Shown one piece after another: positions 57,124 to 64,000 of a stretch of DNA of 64,000 nucleotides. The stretch is from an uncultured Acidimicrobiales bacterium. GTDB lineage: Bacteria > Actinomycetota > Acidimicrobiia > Acidimicrobiales > Bin134. Made by a program: the position numbers and the translations under genes. The first letter of the stretch is position 1; every line of letters begins with the position of its first letter. The notes under the pieces are model-generated. The model did no database searches. It was not told where the DNA came from and worked only from the letters and a program-made list of their open reading frames with translations. The stretch covers positions 2,895,954 to 2,959,953 of the forward strand of contig OX638350.1 in assembly GCA_951813325.1 (NCBI GenBank). Direction: 5' to 3'.

Positions 57124-57786
57124 CTAGGCGGCGGGCTCGGTGCGGGGGGGCAAGCCGTCCAGGTGGGCGGCGTCGTTGTAGCGCACCAAACGCCATACAC
57201 CGGGCTCGTCGGTAGTCACGAACTCGGTGATGGAGGTGTTGAGGGTCCAGAGCACGAACTGCGTGTTCATCCCCAAGCCCATGAAGAGCCGCATGGCGAT
57301 ATCGATCACCCCGCCATGGCACACCACCATCATGGTTGTGCCCCGATGCCCTTCAACCAGCTCATAGAGCGCCTGGCCAGCACGGTAGGAGAAGGCAGCC
57401 AAGCTCTCCCCGCCGGGCGCCAGCGGCACATGGGGGTGGAAATCCCCGGTCCACTCGAACAGCGAGCTGAACTCCTTGTAGCCCACACCGTCGGCTTCGC
57501 CGGGGCGGCGCTCCACCAGGTCGGGATGGGTATGCGCCTTCAATCTTCCGAGCGCGGGAGACAGCAGCTCGGCGGTTTCCATCGCCCGAGGCAATGTGCT
57601 TGACCACAGGGCATCAACCTCAGGCTCGTGACCCTGCGACCAGCGCTCCCCCAGAACTTCGGCCTGACGTCGTCCGAGCGGCGACAGACCCGTGCATGCC
57701 AGATCGCCGCCGATGATCTGCTTGACAGTTGCCACCGATTCGCCATGGCGGATCAGCAGCAAGCGGGTTCGTTCACCGGAACTCAT
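57124..57786 (-). CDS. Histidine phosphatase (phosphoglycerate-mutase family)
   Basis: A 220-residue cytoplasmic phosphatase. The catalytic RHG motif is in LLLIRHGESVAT near residue 12; the second histidine is in MMVVCHGGVIDIAM, and the acid position is in LVERRPGEADG. Start MSSGERTR at 57786 gives the normal N-terminus; the upstream in-frame extension is rejected. The family dephosphorylates many small molecules and the substrate is unknown. Convergent with selD (4-bp gap) and divergent from the PlsY-like gene, with a perfect inverted repeat between. Confidence 0.88.
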   Translation of the reverse strand: MSSGERTRLLLIRHGESVATVKQIIGGDLACTGLSPLGRRQAEVLGERWSQGHEPEVDALWSSTLPRAMETAELLSPALGRLKAHTHPDLVERRPGEADGVGYKEFSSLFEWTGDFHPHVPLAPGGESLAAFSYRAGQALYELVEGHRGTTMMVVCHGGVIDIAMRLFMGLGMNTQFVLWTLNTSITEFVTTDEPGVWRLVRYNDAAHLDGLPPRTEPAA

Positions 57787-57797
57787 CTCGGCCCCAT

Positions 57798-57824
57798 CTT
57801 GGCACGTCGAACTCCCGTGCCAAG
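57798..57824. promoter_or_regulatory. Perfect 9-bp inverted repeat upstream of the phosphatase gene
   Basis: CTTGGCACG (57798-57806), 9 bp, CGTGCCAAG (57816-57824). It begins 11 bp upstream of the phosphatase ATG, in the divergent region shared with the PlsY-like gene. It could be a dimeric repressor site or an RNA hairpin in the phosphatase leader. Confidence 0.5.
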
Positions 57825-57890
57825 CCTCGTCGAAGCCATCTTCACCACCCTGTGGCAAAGCAGCCCCGGAATGGGGCAGAATTTCTAGCA

Positions 57891-58514
57891 ATGTGGGGGA
57901 CGATGGTGCTACTGGTTGCCTTTGCGGCTGGAGCGGTCCCCTTCTCGTATCTCATAGCGCAGTCGCTGGCCAGAACCGATCTGCGCCAAGTGGGCACCGG
58001 AACAGTGTCGGGCACCGGCCTGTACCGGGTAACCGGATTCATCCCCCTGGTGGTGGGCGGGCTGTGCGATGTGGGCAAGGGCGCCCTCGGCCCATTCCTG
58101 GCCGGGGACCGCTGGCTGCTTGTGGCGTTTGCCGGCGCGGTATCGGTGATCGGCCACAATTGGTCGATGTTCCTCAACGGCGCCGGCGGCCGGGGCCTGT
58201 CGCCCGCGCTGGGCGCGTTCGCGGTGATCGCCTGGCCGGCGGCGCTGTTCCTTCTCGGCGGGCTGGCCCTGGGCCGCATTGTGCGCCACACTGGTCTGGT
58301 GGTGTTCATCACCATGCCCGCCCTGCCCCCGTTCCTGCTGCTGGTGGCTGATGGCCAAGCCGCCATCGCCTGCACGGTGATCATCGTCCCCATGCTGATC
58401 AAGCGCGTATCGGGCAATGGACCGCTGCCCACTCCCCATCGCTGGAAGGCCGCCGCCCACCGACTGGTTTTCGACAACGACAGCTGGGTCTCAGCAACCC
58501 CGTCCAAACCATGA
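57891..58514 (+). CDS. PlsY-like glycerol-3-phosphate acyltransferase
   Basis: A 207-residue protein with about five membrane helices. It shows three PlsY-type motifs: GAVPFSYLIA near the N-terminus, CDVGKGALGPFLAG, and GHNWSMFLNGAGGRGLSPALGA (family GHNxxxFLxFxGGKG). PlsY transfers an acyl group from acyl-phosphate to glycerol-3-phosphate in the membrane. The usual GGKG is GGRG here and the N-terminal motif is degenerate, so this may be a divergent paralogue rather than the housekeeping enzyme. ATG 57891 chosen; 57903 is an alternative. The C-terminus extends about 20 residues beyond the last helix. Confidence 0.7.
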   Translation: MWGTMVLLVAFAAGAVPFSYLIAQSLARTDLRQVGTGTVSGTGLYRVTGFIPLVVGGLCDVGKGALGPFLAGDRWLLVAFAGAVSVIGHNWSMFLNGAGGRGLSPALGAFAVIAWPAALFLLGGLALGRIVRHTGLVVFITMPALPPFLLLVADGQAAIACTVIIVPMLIKRVSGNGPLPTPHRWKAAAHRLVFDNDSWVSATPSKP

Positions 58515-58554
58515 GACTCCAATCCCCGGCTGGACATCGGCAGTCCAGAGAACG

Positions 58555-59808
58555 TTGAGCCTTCGTACCCGGGTTGACTTCCGCCGTCTCCTCGTCGGGC
58601 AGGGGGCGTCCGCGCTCGGTGACTGGATGGGCACATTCGCCCTGATGGCACTGGTGGACCACCTGAGCGACTCGGCCGCGGCCGTGGGCGGCATCCTGGC
58701 CTTCCGGCTCATTCCTGCGGCGCTGGGTGGCACGCTGGCCGCCAAGCTGGCGAACCGATGGGATCGCCGGCGAACCATGATCACCATGGACTTGCTGAGG
58801 GCCGGGATGATCGCGGTAGTCCCCTTCGTGCAGGAGCTGTGGTGGGTCTACCTGTGGGCGTTGGCGCTGGAGGCGCCCAGCGTGGTGTTCTTGGCGTCTC
58901 GCGACTCCTCGATTCCCGACCTGGTGGACGAGGCCGACCTGCCGCTGGCCAACGCCGCCATGATGGGATCGTCCTACGGCAACATTCCGCTGGGGGCGGG
59001 CCTGTTCGCCCTGTTCGCCGCCCTGCCGCTTGACGATGGTTGGCTGGGGTCGCACCCCTATGCCCTGGTGTTCTGGATCGACGCGCTCACGTTCGGCGTC
59101 TCCGCGTGCTTCATCGCCCGCGCCCTGGGCCTGCGGGGCCGAGCACCCGCTGCCGGAGAAGCTCTCGAGAGCGCGGCGGCCGCCTCGGACAGCGACATGG
59201 CTGGTTCTCCCCGCCGCCTACGCGACGCCTGGTCGGTGCCGCTGGTGCGCCGGATCCTGCCGGCCACCGCCGCTGCGGCCATCGGACTGGGGGCGCTGTT
59301 CTCGCTGGGCATAAAGCTGGTGCAAGAGGAATTGAGCGCATCCGACATCGAATTCGGCGTGCTCATCGCTCTGTTCGGGGTCGGAGCGGGTATCGGCCTC
59401 GCGCTCACCCACCGATCGCGATATATCGACCTGTTGGTGCTCACCCAGCGCGGGGCGCTGGCGATGGGCGCTTTGGTGGCGCTGATGAGCCAGAGCCCCA
59501 CCGTCTGGCTGACCTTCCTCGGGGCTGTCGGATTCGGGACCGGGGCCACCGTGGCTCTGACATCGGGGATGAGCGCACTGCAAGCGCGGATTCCCGAGGA
59601 GGAAGAACGGGTGCTGGCCTTCTCGGCCTTCCACGTGGTGATCCGCGTCGGATTGGGCGCGGCCGCGCTGGCGGCCGGGGCCGTCGGCGACGGGCTCAAC
59701 GAGGCCGGACTGCCCGGCACCCGGTCGGTGCTTCTGGTATCGGGCCTTATCGTGCTGGCCTCGGCCGCCACCGTCCGCCCAATAGTCGATGTGGACAAGC
59801 TGACTTAA
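58555..59808 (+). CDS. MFS transporter
   Basis: About 417 residues with 12 predicted membrane helices. Helix 1 follows RTRVDFRRLLVGQGASALGDWMG, and the loop 2-3 motif is LANRWDRRRTMITMDLLRAG (the MFS motif A with R-D-R-R-R). A second half begins VRRILPATAAAAIGLGALF. The pattern resembles small-molecule or drug exporters of the MFS_3 type; substrate unknown. The start is uncertain: I chose TTG 58555 because no in-frame ATG precedes the conserved N-terminus. The stop TAA directly abuts the ATG of the DegV gene, indicating an operon. Confidence 0.8.
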   Translation: MSLRTRVDFRRLLVGQGASALGDWMGTFALMALVDHLSDSAAAVGGILAFRLIPAALGGTLAAKLANRWDRRRTMITMDLLRAGMIAVVPFVQELWWVYLWALALEAPSVVFLASRDSSIPDLVDEADLPLANAAMMGSSYGNIPLGAGLFALFAALPLDDGWLGSHPYALVFWIDALTFGVSACFIARALGLRGRAPAAGEALESAAAASDSDMAGSPRRLRDAWSVPLVRRILPATAAAAIGLGALFSLGIKLVQEELSASDIEFGVLIALFGVGAGIGLALTHRSRYIDLLVLTQRGALAMGALVALMSQSPTVWLTFLGAVGFGTGATVALTSGMSALQARIPEEEERVLAFSAFHVVIRVGLGAAALAAGAVGDGLNEAGLPGTRSVLLVSGLIVLASAATVRPIVDVDKLT

Positions 59809-60633
59809 ATGGCCGTCGGCGTCGTCACCGACAGCACCGCCGCTTTGCCTGGAGAGGTGCAATCTCGCTGGGGCATCGCGGTAGTCCCGCTGGCCATCAC
59901 CGTGGACGGCCGAACGGTGGACGACGGCGAGCTGGACACCGCGGAGATCTTGGCCGCCCGAAGCCACTCGTCAGCCAGCCCGTCGCCCGGAGCCTTCGCC
60001 GAGGCCATCGCCGGACAAGACCGAGGCGATGGCGTGGCGGTGATCACGGTGACGTCCACCCTGAGCATCACCCATCAGTCGGCCACCTTGGCCGCCAAGG
60101 GCGCGGCCTGCCCGGCGTCGGTGGTGGACAGCCGCACCGCAGCCGGGGGGCAGGGGCTGGTAGCAGTGGCCGCCGCCCGAGCCGCGCAAGCCGGGGCAAC
60201 ACTCGACGAAGTGGTCGCCCGAGCCGAGCAGATAGCCGGGCGGGTCAAGCTCGTGGGGGCGCTGGCCAACCTCGACCAGCTGATCCGCAGCGGAAGGGTG
60301 CCGGGCCTAGCCGGTCGAGCCGGCAACCTGATCGGGCTGCGCCCCATGTTCGACATTCAAGACACGGTTATCCGCCGACTTCGGCCCGCACTCAGCGACG
60401 ACGCCGCCCTTCAGCGTCTCCTGGGCATCTGGCGGCGCACAAAACCGACTGGCGGCGACGGCCAGCTCCATCTGGTGTGCCTCCATGCCGGCGTTCCCGA
60501 GCGGGCCGCCGAGCTCATGGACGCAGTCACTTCCGAGGTGGTGCCGGCCGACGCGTTCATCTGCGAGTTCGGGCAGGCCATGATGATCAACTCCGGGACC
60601 GGAGTCCGAGGCTTGGCCTGGTACTGGGACTAG
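59809..60633 (+). CDS. DegV family fatty-acid-binding protein
   Basis: A 274-residue DegV protein: VGVVTDSTAALPGEV at the start, ITVTSTLSITHQSA with the fatty-acid-binding Thr/Ser region, VVDSRTAAGGQGLVAVAAA, LDQLIRSGRVPG and the C-terminal MMINSGTGVRGLAWYW. These proteins bind a fatty acid between two lobes and, in Firmicutes, act as the FakB subunit of fatty-acid kinase; a FakA gene is not seen here. It immediately follows the MFS gene. The PlsY-like gene 1.3 kb upstream uses acyl-phosphate, the product of fatty-acid kinase, so a lipid link is possible but unproven. Confidence 0.88.
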   Translation: MAVGVVTDSTAALPGEVQSRWGIAVVPLAITVDGRTVDDGELDTAEILAARSHSSASPSPGAFAEAIAGQDRGDGVAVITVTSTLSITHQSATLAAKGAACPASVVDSRTAAGGQGLVAVAAARAAQAGATLDEVVARAEQIAGRVKLVGALANLDQLIRSGRVPGLAGRAGNLIGLRPMFDIQDTVIRRLRPALSDDAALQRLLGIWRRTKPTGGDGQLHLVCLHAGVPERAAELMDAVTSEVVPADAFICEFGQAMMINSGTGVRGLAWYWD

Positions 60634-60640
60634 TAGACCG

Positions 60641-61069
60641 TCAGAGCCCGGGAACGGTTTCGGGCGCGGGAGCCCAGTCGCCCAAGTCGGGCATCATCTG
60701 GCGGGACACGTAGCGCCACTTCCCCTCCTCTTTGCGCAGTTGGTCGCGATATATGCCGGTGATGGCCAGCTCGCGGGGCTGGCCGGGAGGAGCGGTGTAG
60801 AACACCTCCAAGTACACGGATGCCACCGCTTCGTCGCCTTCACCGTCGATGGACAGATTGCTGATCACATGGCGGGTGGCCGGATTGATCGAGGCGGCGA
60901 ACGCGGCCAGATCCTCGTGGCCCTTGACCCCTTCGGGCATGCCGAACTCCAGCGTGCCGTCAGGTACAAAAAGCTGGGTCCAAGCCTCAGCTGAGCCGCT
61001 GTCGATCAGGTGGTTGTAGTCGGCGGCCAGCTTCTGGATGGCCAGGATGTCTTCAACGGGAAGTGCCAT
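60641..61069 (-). CDS. SnoaL-like (NTF2-fold) protein
   Basis: A 142-residue protein with the SnoaL pattern: VEDILAIQKLAADYNHLIDSG helix, WTQLFVPDGTLEFG, GHEDLAAFAA, RHVISNLSIDGEGDEAVA, YLEVFYTA and WRYVSRQMMPD. The start MALPVED at 61069 follows the family; the upstream in-frame extension overlaps map and is rejected. It is likely a small enzyme or ligand-binding protein of unknown substrate. Convergent with the DegV gene (7-bp gap), and 47 bp downstream of map on the same strand. Confidence 0.83.
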   Translation of the reverse strand: MALPVEDILAIQKLAADYNHLIDSGSAEAWTQLFVPDGTLEFGMPEGVKGHEDLAAFAASINPATRHVISNLSIDGEGDEAVASVYLEVFYTAPPGQPRELAITGIYRDQLRKEEGKWRYVSRQMMPDLGDWAPAPETVPGL

Positions 61070-61116
61070 GGCTCCATCATGGCAAGTTCGCCCGTCCTCA
61101 GCCATTGCCGAGCCGG

Positions 61117-62058
61117 TCAGTCCCTGGAAAAGACCTCGGCGGCACTTTCTCCCGCGGGAGTGCGGGTGAGGATGTCCGCACCGTCGTCGAGGCACAACAG
61201 GGTGTGCTCGAACTGGGCGCTGCGGCGCTGGTCTGCGGTCACCGCCGTCCACTGGTCGTCCCACATGTACAGGTCGGGGGAACCCAGTGTGAGCATGGGC
61301 TCAATGGTGAAGGTCATGCCGGTGGCCAGGGGCGTGTTGTGATTGCGCTCGTAGTAGTGGGGGATCTGGAGCCCGGAGTGGAACTCGGTGCCAACGCCGT
61401 GGCCGATGAACTCCCGCACCACTCCCAGCCGATGAGTGCGGGCGTGGGATTCGATGGCCCGGCCGATGGCGTTCACCGGCGCGCCGTCCTTGACTGCGGC
61501 GATACCCAGGTACATGGCGGTCCGGGTTTCCCGCACCAAGAGGCGGGAGTGCTCGTCCACCTCCCCCACCTCGAACGTGGTCGATGTGTCGCCGTGAACG
61601 CCGTTTAGGAATACGGTCACGTCGATGTTCACGATGTCGCCGTCGACCAGCGCCCGGCTGTCGGGGATGCCGTGGCAGATGACCTCGTTTATGGACGTGC
61701 ACACTGACTTGGGATAACCCCGATAGTTGAGCGGGCTGGGATAGGCCCCCCGGCGCACGATCTCGTCGTGAACTTCAGCATCGATGCTGTCGGTGGTTAC
61801 TCCAGGGGCCACCAGCTTCCCGGCGTACAGCAGCACCTCGGCTGCCATCTGCCCCGCACGGCGCATGGCCTCGATCTCCGCCGCGCTCCGCACCGACGAC
61901 GCCACCGACGGCCCCGGCTCCCCCGTCCGGGCATACGGTGGCCGCTCGATGTTTCCTGGTACCCGACGGCGGGGACCGATCAGCCCCGGACGCACCGGCG
62001 GTTCTGAGACCGGTATCCGGTCCAACGTCGCGCTCCGCGACCGCTTGCGCTTCGCCAT
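61117..62058 (-). CDS. map: Methionine aminopeptidase, type I with N-terminal extension
   Basis: A 313-residue metalloprotease removing initiator Met. The catalytic core (about 60-313) has metal ligands in VNIDVTVFLNG (Asp), HGDTSTTFEVG (Asp), FIGHGVGTEFH (His), FTIEPMLTLG (Glu) and AQFEHTLLC (Glu). The first 55 residues are a basic, proline-rich extension like that of mycobacterial MetAP1c, which is thought to aid ribosome binding. ATG 62058 is preceded by AGCGGGGG. Confidence 0.93.
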   Translation of the reverse strand: MAKRKRSRSATLDRIPVSEPPVRPGLIGPRRRVPGNIERPPYARTGEPGPSVASSVRSAAEIEAMRRAGQMAAEVLLYAGKLVAPGVTTDSIDAEVHDEIVRRGAYPSPLNYRGYPKSVCTSINEVICHGIPDSRALVDGDIVNIDVTVFLNGVHGDTSTTFEVGEVDEHSRLLVRETRTAMYLGIAAVKDGAPVNAIGRAIESHARTHRLGVVREFIGHGVGTEFHSGLQIPHYYERNHNTPLATGMTFTIEPMLTLGSPDLYMWDDQWTAVTADQRRSAQFEHTLLCLDDGADILTRTPAGESAAEVFSRD

Positions 62059-62196
62059 CCCCCGCTAACTCTACTGGCCAACACACCTATTCACCATGTG
62101 ATTCTGTATACCGAGGAAAGACAACTTGACCACAGCGCCAATTGTCCTCTTGATAGAACTCTTAGGGACTAATATACGAGAGTGGCGCGGCCCCCG

Positions 62197-62430
62197 TCAC
62201 ACCTTCTCCAGCACTCGGTCGATCTTCTCTGTGAGATGGTCGAACCTCTGATCCACTTTGTTCTCCAGCGCGTTGAGCGATTCCTTCAAGTTCGCTACTT
62301 CCGTCTTTAGAACTTGATCGTTCCCGTCATGGTCTGACACCTTCTTGGCAACCCACCCCAGTGTGGCGATTGCCCCGCCTGTGAATACGAACAGCAGACC
62401 GCCCAGGATGCCTATTATTGCTATCTCCAT
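62197..62430 (-). CDS. Small membrane protein with C-terminal coiled coil
   Basis: A 77-residue protein: N-terminal membrane helix (IAIIGILGGLLFVFTGGAIATLGW, residues about 3-26) and a heptad coil (LKTEVANLKESLNALENKVD, then FDHLTEKIDRVLEKV). The ATG at 62430 has AGAGGA 7 bp upstream; an in-frame ATG at 62496 is less well supported. The layout (membrane helix, short linker, coil) is like small phage holin-associated or DUF-type proteins of unknown function. The base composition here is clearly more AT-rich than in the rest of the window. Confidence 0.65.
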   Translation of the reverse strand: MEIAIIGILGGLLFVFTGGAIATLGWVAKKVSDHDGNDQVLKTEVANLKESLNALENKVDQRFDHLTEKIDRVLEKV

Positions 62431-62534
62431 AAGTGATTCCTCTATAAGAAAGTATAGGACAATTCTCCGCCTATGTGAGTTAAACGTCCTGTTCATATTC
62501 TAGTGGAATTCAGCAGTTTCCCTAGAAGCTAGAT

Positions 62535-62612
62535 CTACGGCAAATATCCCATGGCGAATAGGTAAGCCATAGCGCCGATAAGGGCGGCGGCAGTCACAAA
62601 CCAGCTATACAC
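62535..62612 (-). CDS. Possible 25-residue single-helix membrane peptide
   Basis: GTG at 62612 has AGGGG 6 bp upstream and encodes a single hydrophobic helix (YSWFVTAAALIGAMAYLF) ending at TAG. A TATAAT with extended -10 TGG (62624-62632, minus strand) lies just upstream. It sits between two other small membrane-protein genes on the same strand. There is no homologue I can name, and frames of this size arise by chance. Confidence 0.4.
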   Translation of the reverse strand: MYSWFVTAAALIGAMAYLFAMGYLP

Positions 62613-62638
62613 AATCGACCCCTATTATACCACGCCTG

Positions 62639-63004
62639 TCAACTGGGTTTGACCTGCGAAATGGGGACTATCTGAGTCTTAAACTTCGGCCTAGTTACCC
62701 AAATCAGGAGGAACACAATAGCTAGGACAATGCTCCCGAATCCAAGCAGATAGGCGATTCCAGTGTTGATGGCGTTTCCTACAGATTCTCCGCACAGTTC
62801 GGCCCAATCGTCATCGACCAGGATGTTCGCATCCTCACACCGAGCGTCTTTCTCTTCCTGGTCGCCTGCCGCTGCCGCTCCGATGGCGAACCACATGACT
62901 GCGAAGCCCACGGATATGAACGTGAGCCAAGCCATTACTTTGCGAGTGCGGTTCTTGACCGCCTGATACTCGAATCCTGGGGGCGCTGGATCAATTGCCG
63001 CCAC
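62639..63004 (-). CDS. Two-helix membrane protein of unknown function
   Basis: A 121-residue protein. The GTG at 63004 is 5 bp from an ideal AAGGAG and is preferred to a TTG eleven codons upstream. Helix 1 (WLTFISVGFAVMWFAIGAAAA, about 31-51) and helix 2 (TGIAYLLGFGSIVLAIVFLLIW, about 85-106) flank an acidic loop with two cysteines (ARCEDAN and ELCGES) that could form a disulfide outside the cell. A basic C-terminus ends the protein. No recognised family. It starts 49 bp from the nearest 15-bp inverted repeat of the element at 63054-63151. Confidence 0.65.
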   Translation of the reverse strand: MAAIDPAPPGFEYQAVKNRTRKVMAWLTFISVGFAVMWFAIGAAAAGDQEEKDARCEDANILVDDDWAELCGESVGNAINTGIAYLLGFGSIVLAIVFLLIWVTRPKFKTQIVPISQVKPS

Positions 63005-63053
63005 GGTTGCTCCTTCGTTGTAGTTCGGGCAGCGCAACGGTACACTGCCTGCC

Positions 63054-63151
63054 GTCTACAAAGTGGACCGCTCCACGCGGGCACAGCCAGAACTGAGCGG
63101 CGAGTCGTTTCCCATGGCTCCCTTCGGCCTGGCTGTGTCCACTTTGTAGAC
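63054..63151. repeat. 98-bp element bounded by perfect 15-bp inverted repeats
   Basis: GTCTACAAAGTGGAC at 63054-63068 and its exact reverse complement at 63137-63151. Just inside, CACAGCCAG and CTGGCTGTG are also inverted, so the right arm pairs with the left after a 14-bp insertion. It may be a miniature inverted-repeat element, or the left arm may be the terminal repeat of the adjoining IS481-type element. Confidence 0.75.
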
Positions 63152-63161
63152 AGAAGCAGAC

Positions 63162-64000
63162 TCACCTACCGAAGGGGGCCACCCCAGTGCGTGTTGTCAC
63201 TTTGTCGGGCACGCTCGCAGAAGATATCTCTCCGCCCGCTGCCACCCAAACAATGACACGCATGTAGTGCCCATAGAGGTTGTGCACTCGTGATGAGGGT
63301 GTGCCGCCGATGGCGGTGTGGTGGCGGTGGAGATTGTAGTGGTGGATCCAGGTTTGGAGTCGGCGTCGGCGGTCGGGTTCTGATTTGAACTTGTATGCGT
63401 AGAGGAACTCGTCTGCCAGGGTGCGGTTGAAGCGCTCTGCTTTGCCGTTTGTCTGGGGCCGGTAGGGCCTGGTGAAGGTGTGGGCGATGGAGCGGGCGGC
63501 GAGCTGGGCGGCGAAGGTCTTCGACCTGAAGTTCGGCCCGTTGTCGGTGATGACCTCGTCGACGGCTATGCCGACGGAGCGGAACCAGACGCGGGCCCGC
63601 TCGAAGAACCCGCAAAGGGTGTCGGCGGTCTCGTTGTCGAGGGCCTCGACGTAGGCCAGGCGGCTGTGGTCGTCTATGGCGACGTGGAGGTAGCTGTAGC
63701 CGACGCGGGGGCGGCGCTTGGCGCCGCGGGCGGCGGTGTTGGCCCGTCCGTGGGCTCTCCACCCGCCCCCGGGCGGGACTTTGCCCACCTTCTTGACGTC
63801 GAGGTGGACGAGGTCGCCGGGCTCGGGGCGCTCGTAGCGGCGTATCGGCCGCCCGGTGGGCCGGTCGATGTGCGACAGGCGGTTCAGACCGTTGCGCACC
63901 AGGACCTTGTGCACCGTCGACGCCGGCACCCCCAGCCGGGCGCCGATCCGCGCCGGCCCCCACCGCTTTTGGCGCCGCAACCGGCACACCTTGGCCTCGA
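63162..64000 (-). CDS. IS481-family transposase, 5' end beyond the window
   Basis: At least 279 codons of a DDE transposase. It has a helix-turn-helix (RLRRQKRWGPARIGARLGV), then the rve integrase core with GDLVHLDVKKVGKV (first Asp), VDEVITDNGPNFRS (second Asp) and YRPQTNGKAERFNRTLADE (Glu). The N-terminal first helix-turn-helix is cut by the window end. The usual family terminus near NLYGHYM is followed by about 34 further residues with no motif, so the normal stop may have been lost. It marks a mobile element of which the right part is not visible. Confidence 0.9.
   Translation of the reverse strand, partial: EAKVCRLRRQKRWGPARIGARLGVPASTVHKVLVRNGLNRLSHIDRPTGRPIRRYERPEPGDLVHLDVKKVGKVPPGGGWRAHGRANTAARGAKRRPRVGYSYLHVAIDDHSRLAYVEALDNETADTLCGFFERARVWFRSVGIAVDEVITDNGPNFRSKTFAAQLAARSIAHTFTRPYRPQTNGKAERFNRTLADEFLYAYKFKSEPDRRRRLQTWIHHYNLHRHHTAIGGTPSSRVHNLYGHYMRVIVWVAAGGEISSASVPDKVTTRTGVAPFGR

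Noticed and set aside
62624..62642. TTGACA and TATAAT on the minus strand as a full sigma-70 promoter
   Set aside because: The hexamers are only 7 bp apart, far below the usual 16-18 bp; at most the TATAAT acts as an extended -10.

Overview
The window is GC-rich chromosomal DNA from an actinobacterium. Support comes from a resuscitation-promoting-factor-like lysozyme domain, an actinobacterial-type (coproporphyrin) ferrochelatase with C-terminal cysteines, a DUF2510 membrane protein, an Ltp2/ChsH-like thiolase and hydratase pair, many GTG/TTG starts and several probable leaderless or DNA-damage-type promoters. Acidimicrobiia or a relative is my best guess, but it is only an inference. I recognise no rRNA, tRNA or CRISPR array.

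Layout. 1-4301 (minus): two polytopic GT-C-like membrane proteins and an Rpf-like protein. 4384-9621: ferrochelatase, an AIM24 protein whose 3' end has been amplified as a 38-bp tandem repeat, an acyl-CoA synthetase, a SnoaL-like protein and a DUF4143 ATPase. 9622-10582 is non-coding apart from a transposase remnant. 10583-27796 is one 17.2-kb gene for a secreted protein of about 5,740 residues: five modules of Ig-like, leucine-rich-repeat, FN3 and beta-sandwich domains. It carries very recent internal duplications (a 1,749-bp unit in about 3.5 copies and a 1,305-bp cassette in about four).

27967-43629: an SDR and a GT2 glycosyltransferase, then a ParC/ParE-like topoisomerase pair with a RecB-like nuclease, a kinase, a small coiled-coil protein and an AddB/AddA helicase-nuclease pair. 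Both DNA-repair operons are preceded by a sequence fitting the mycobacterial PafBC (RecA-NDp) DNA-damage promoter. 43717-48458: a coiled-coil protein with a hendecad-to-heptad repeat switch, a sugar nucleotidyltransferase, Fpg/MutM and a MaoC-DUF35-MaoC fusion next to an Ltp2-like thiolase.

48598-54077 is a tightly coupled five-gene signalling operon: STAS protein, receiver-PP2C phosphatase, HATPase kinase, substrate-binding lipoprotein and sensor kinase. It joins extracellular ligand binding to a partner switch. 54093-55229 is a decaying metal-efflux locus, with a CDF transporter interrupted by TGA and a deletion, and a His-rich peptide frameshifted by a short duplication. 56058-57119 encodes selenophosphate synthetase that is itself a selenoprotein, with an in-frame TGA at residue 17 followed by a hairpin. 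57124-62058 holds a histidine phosphatase, PlsY-like protein, MFS transporter, DegV protein, SnoaL-like protein and methionine aminopeptidase. 62100-64000 is an AT-richer islet of small membrane proteins ending in an IS481-family transposase cut by the window edge.
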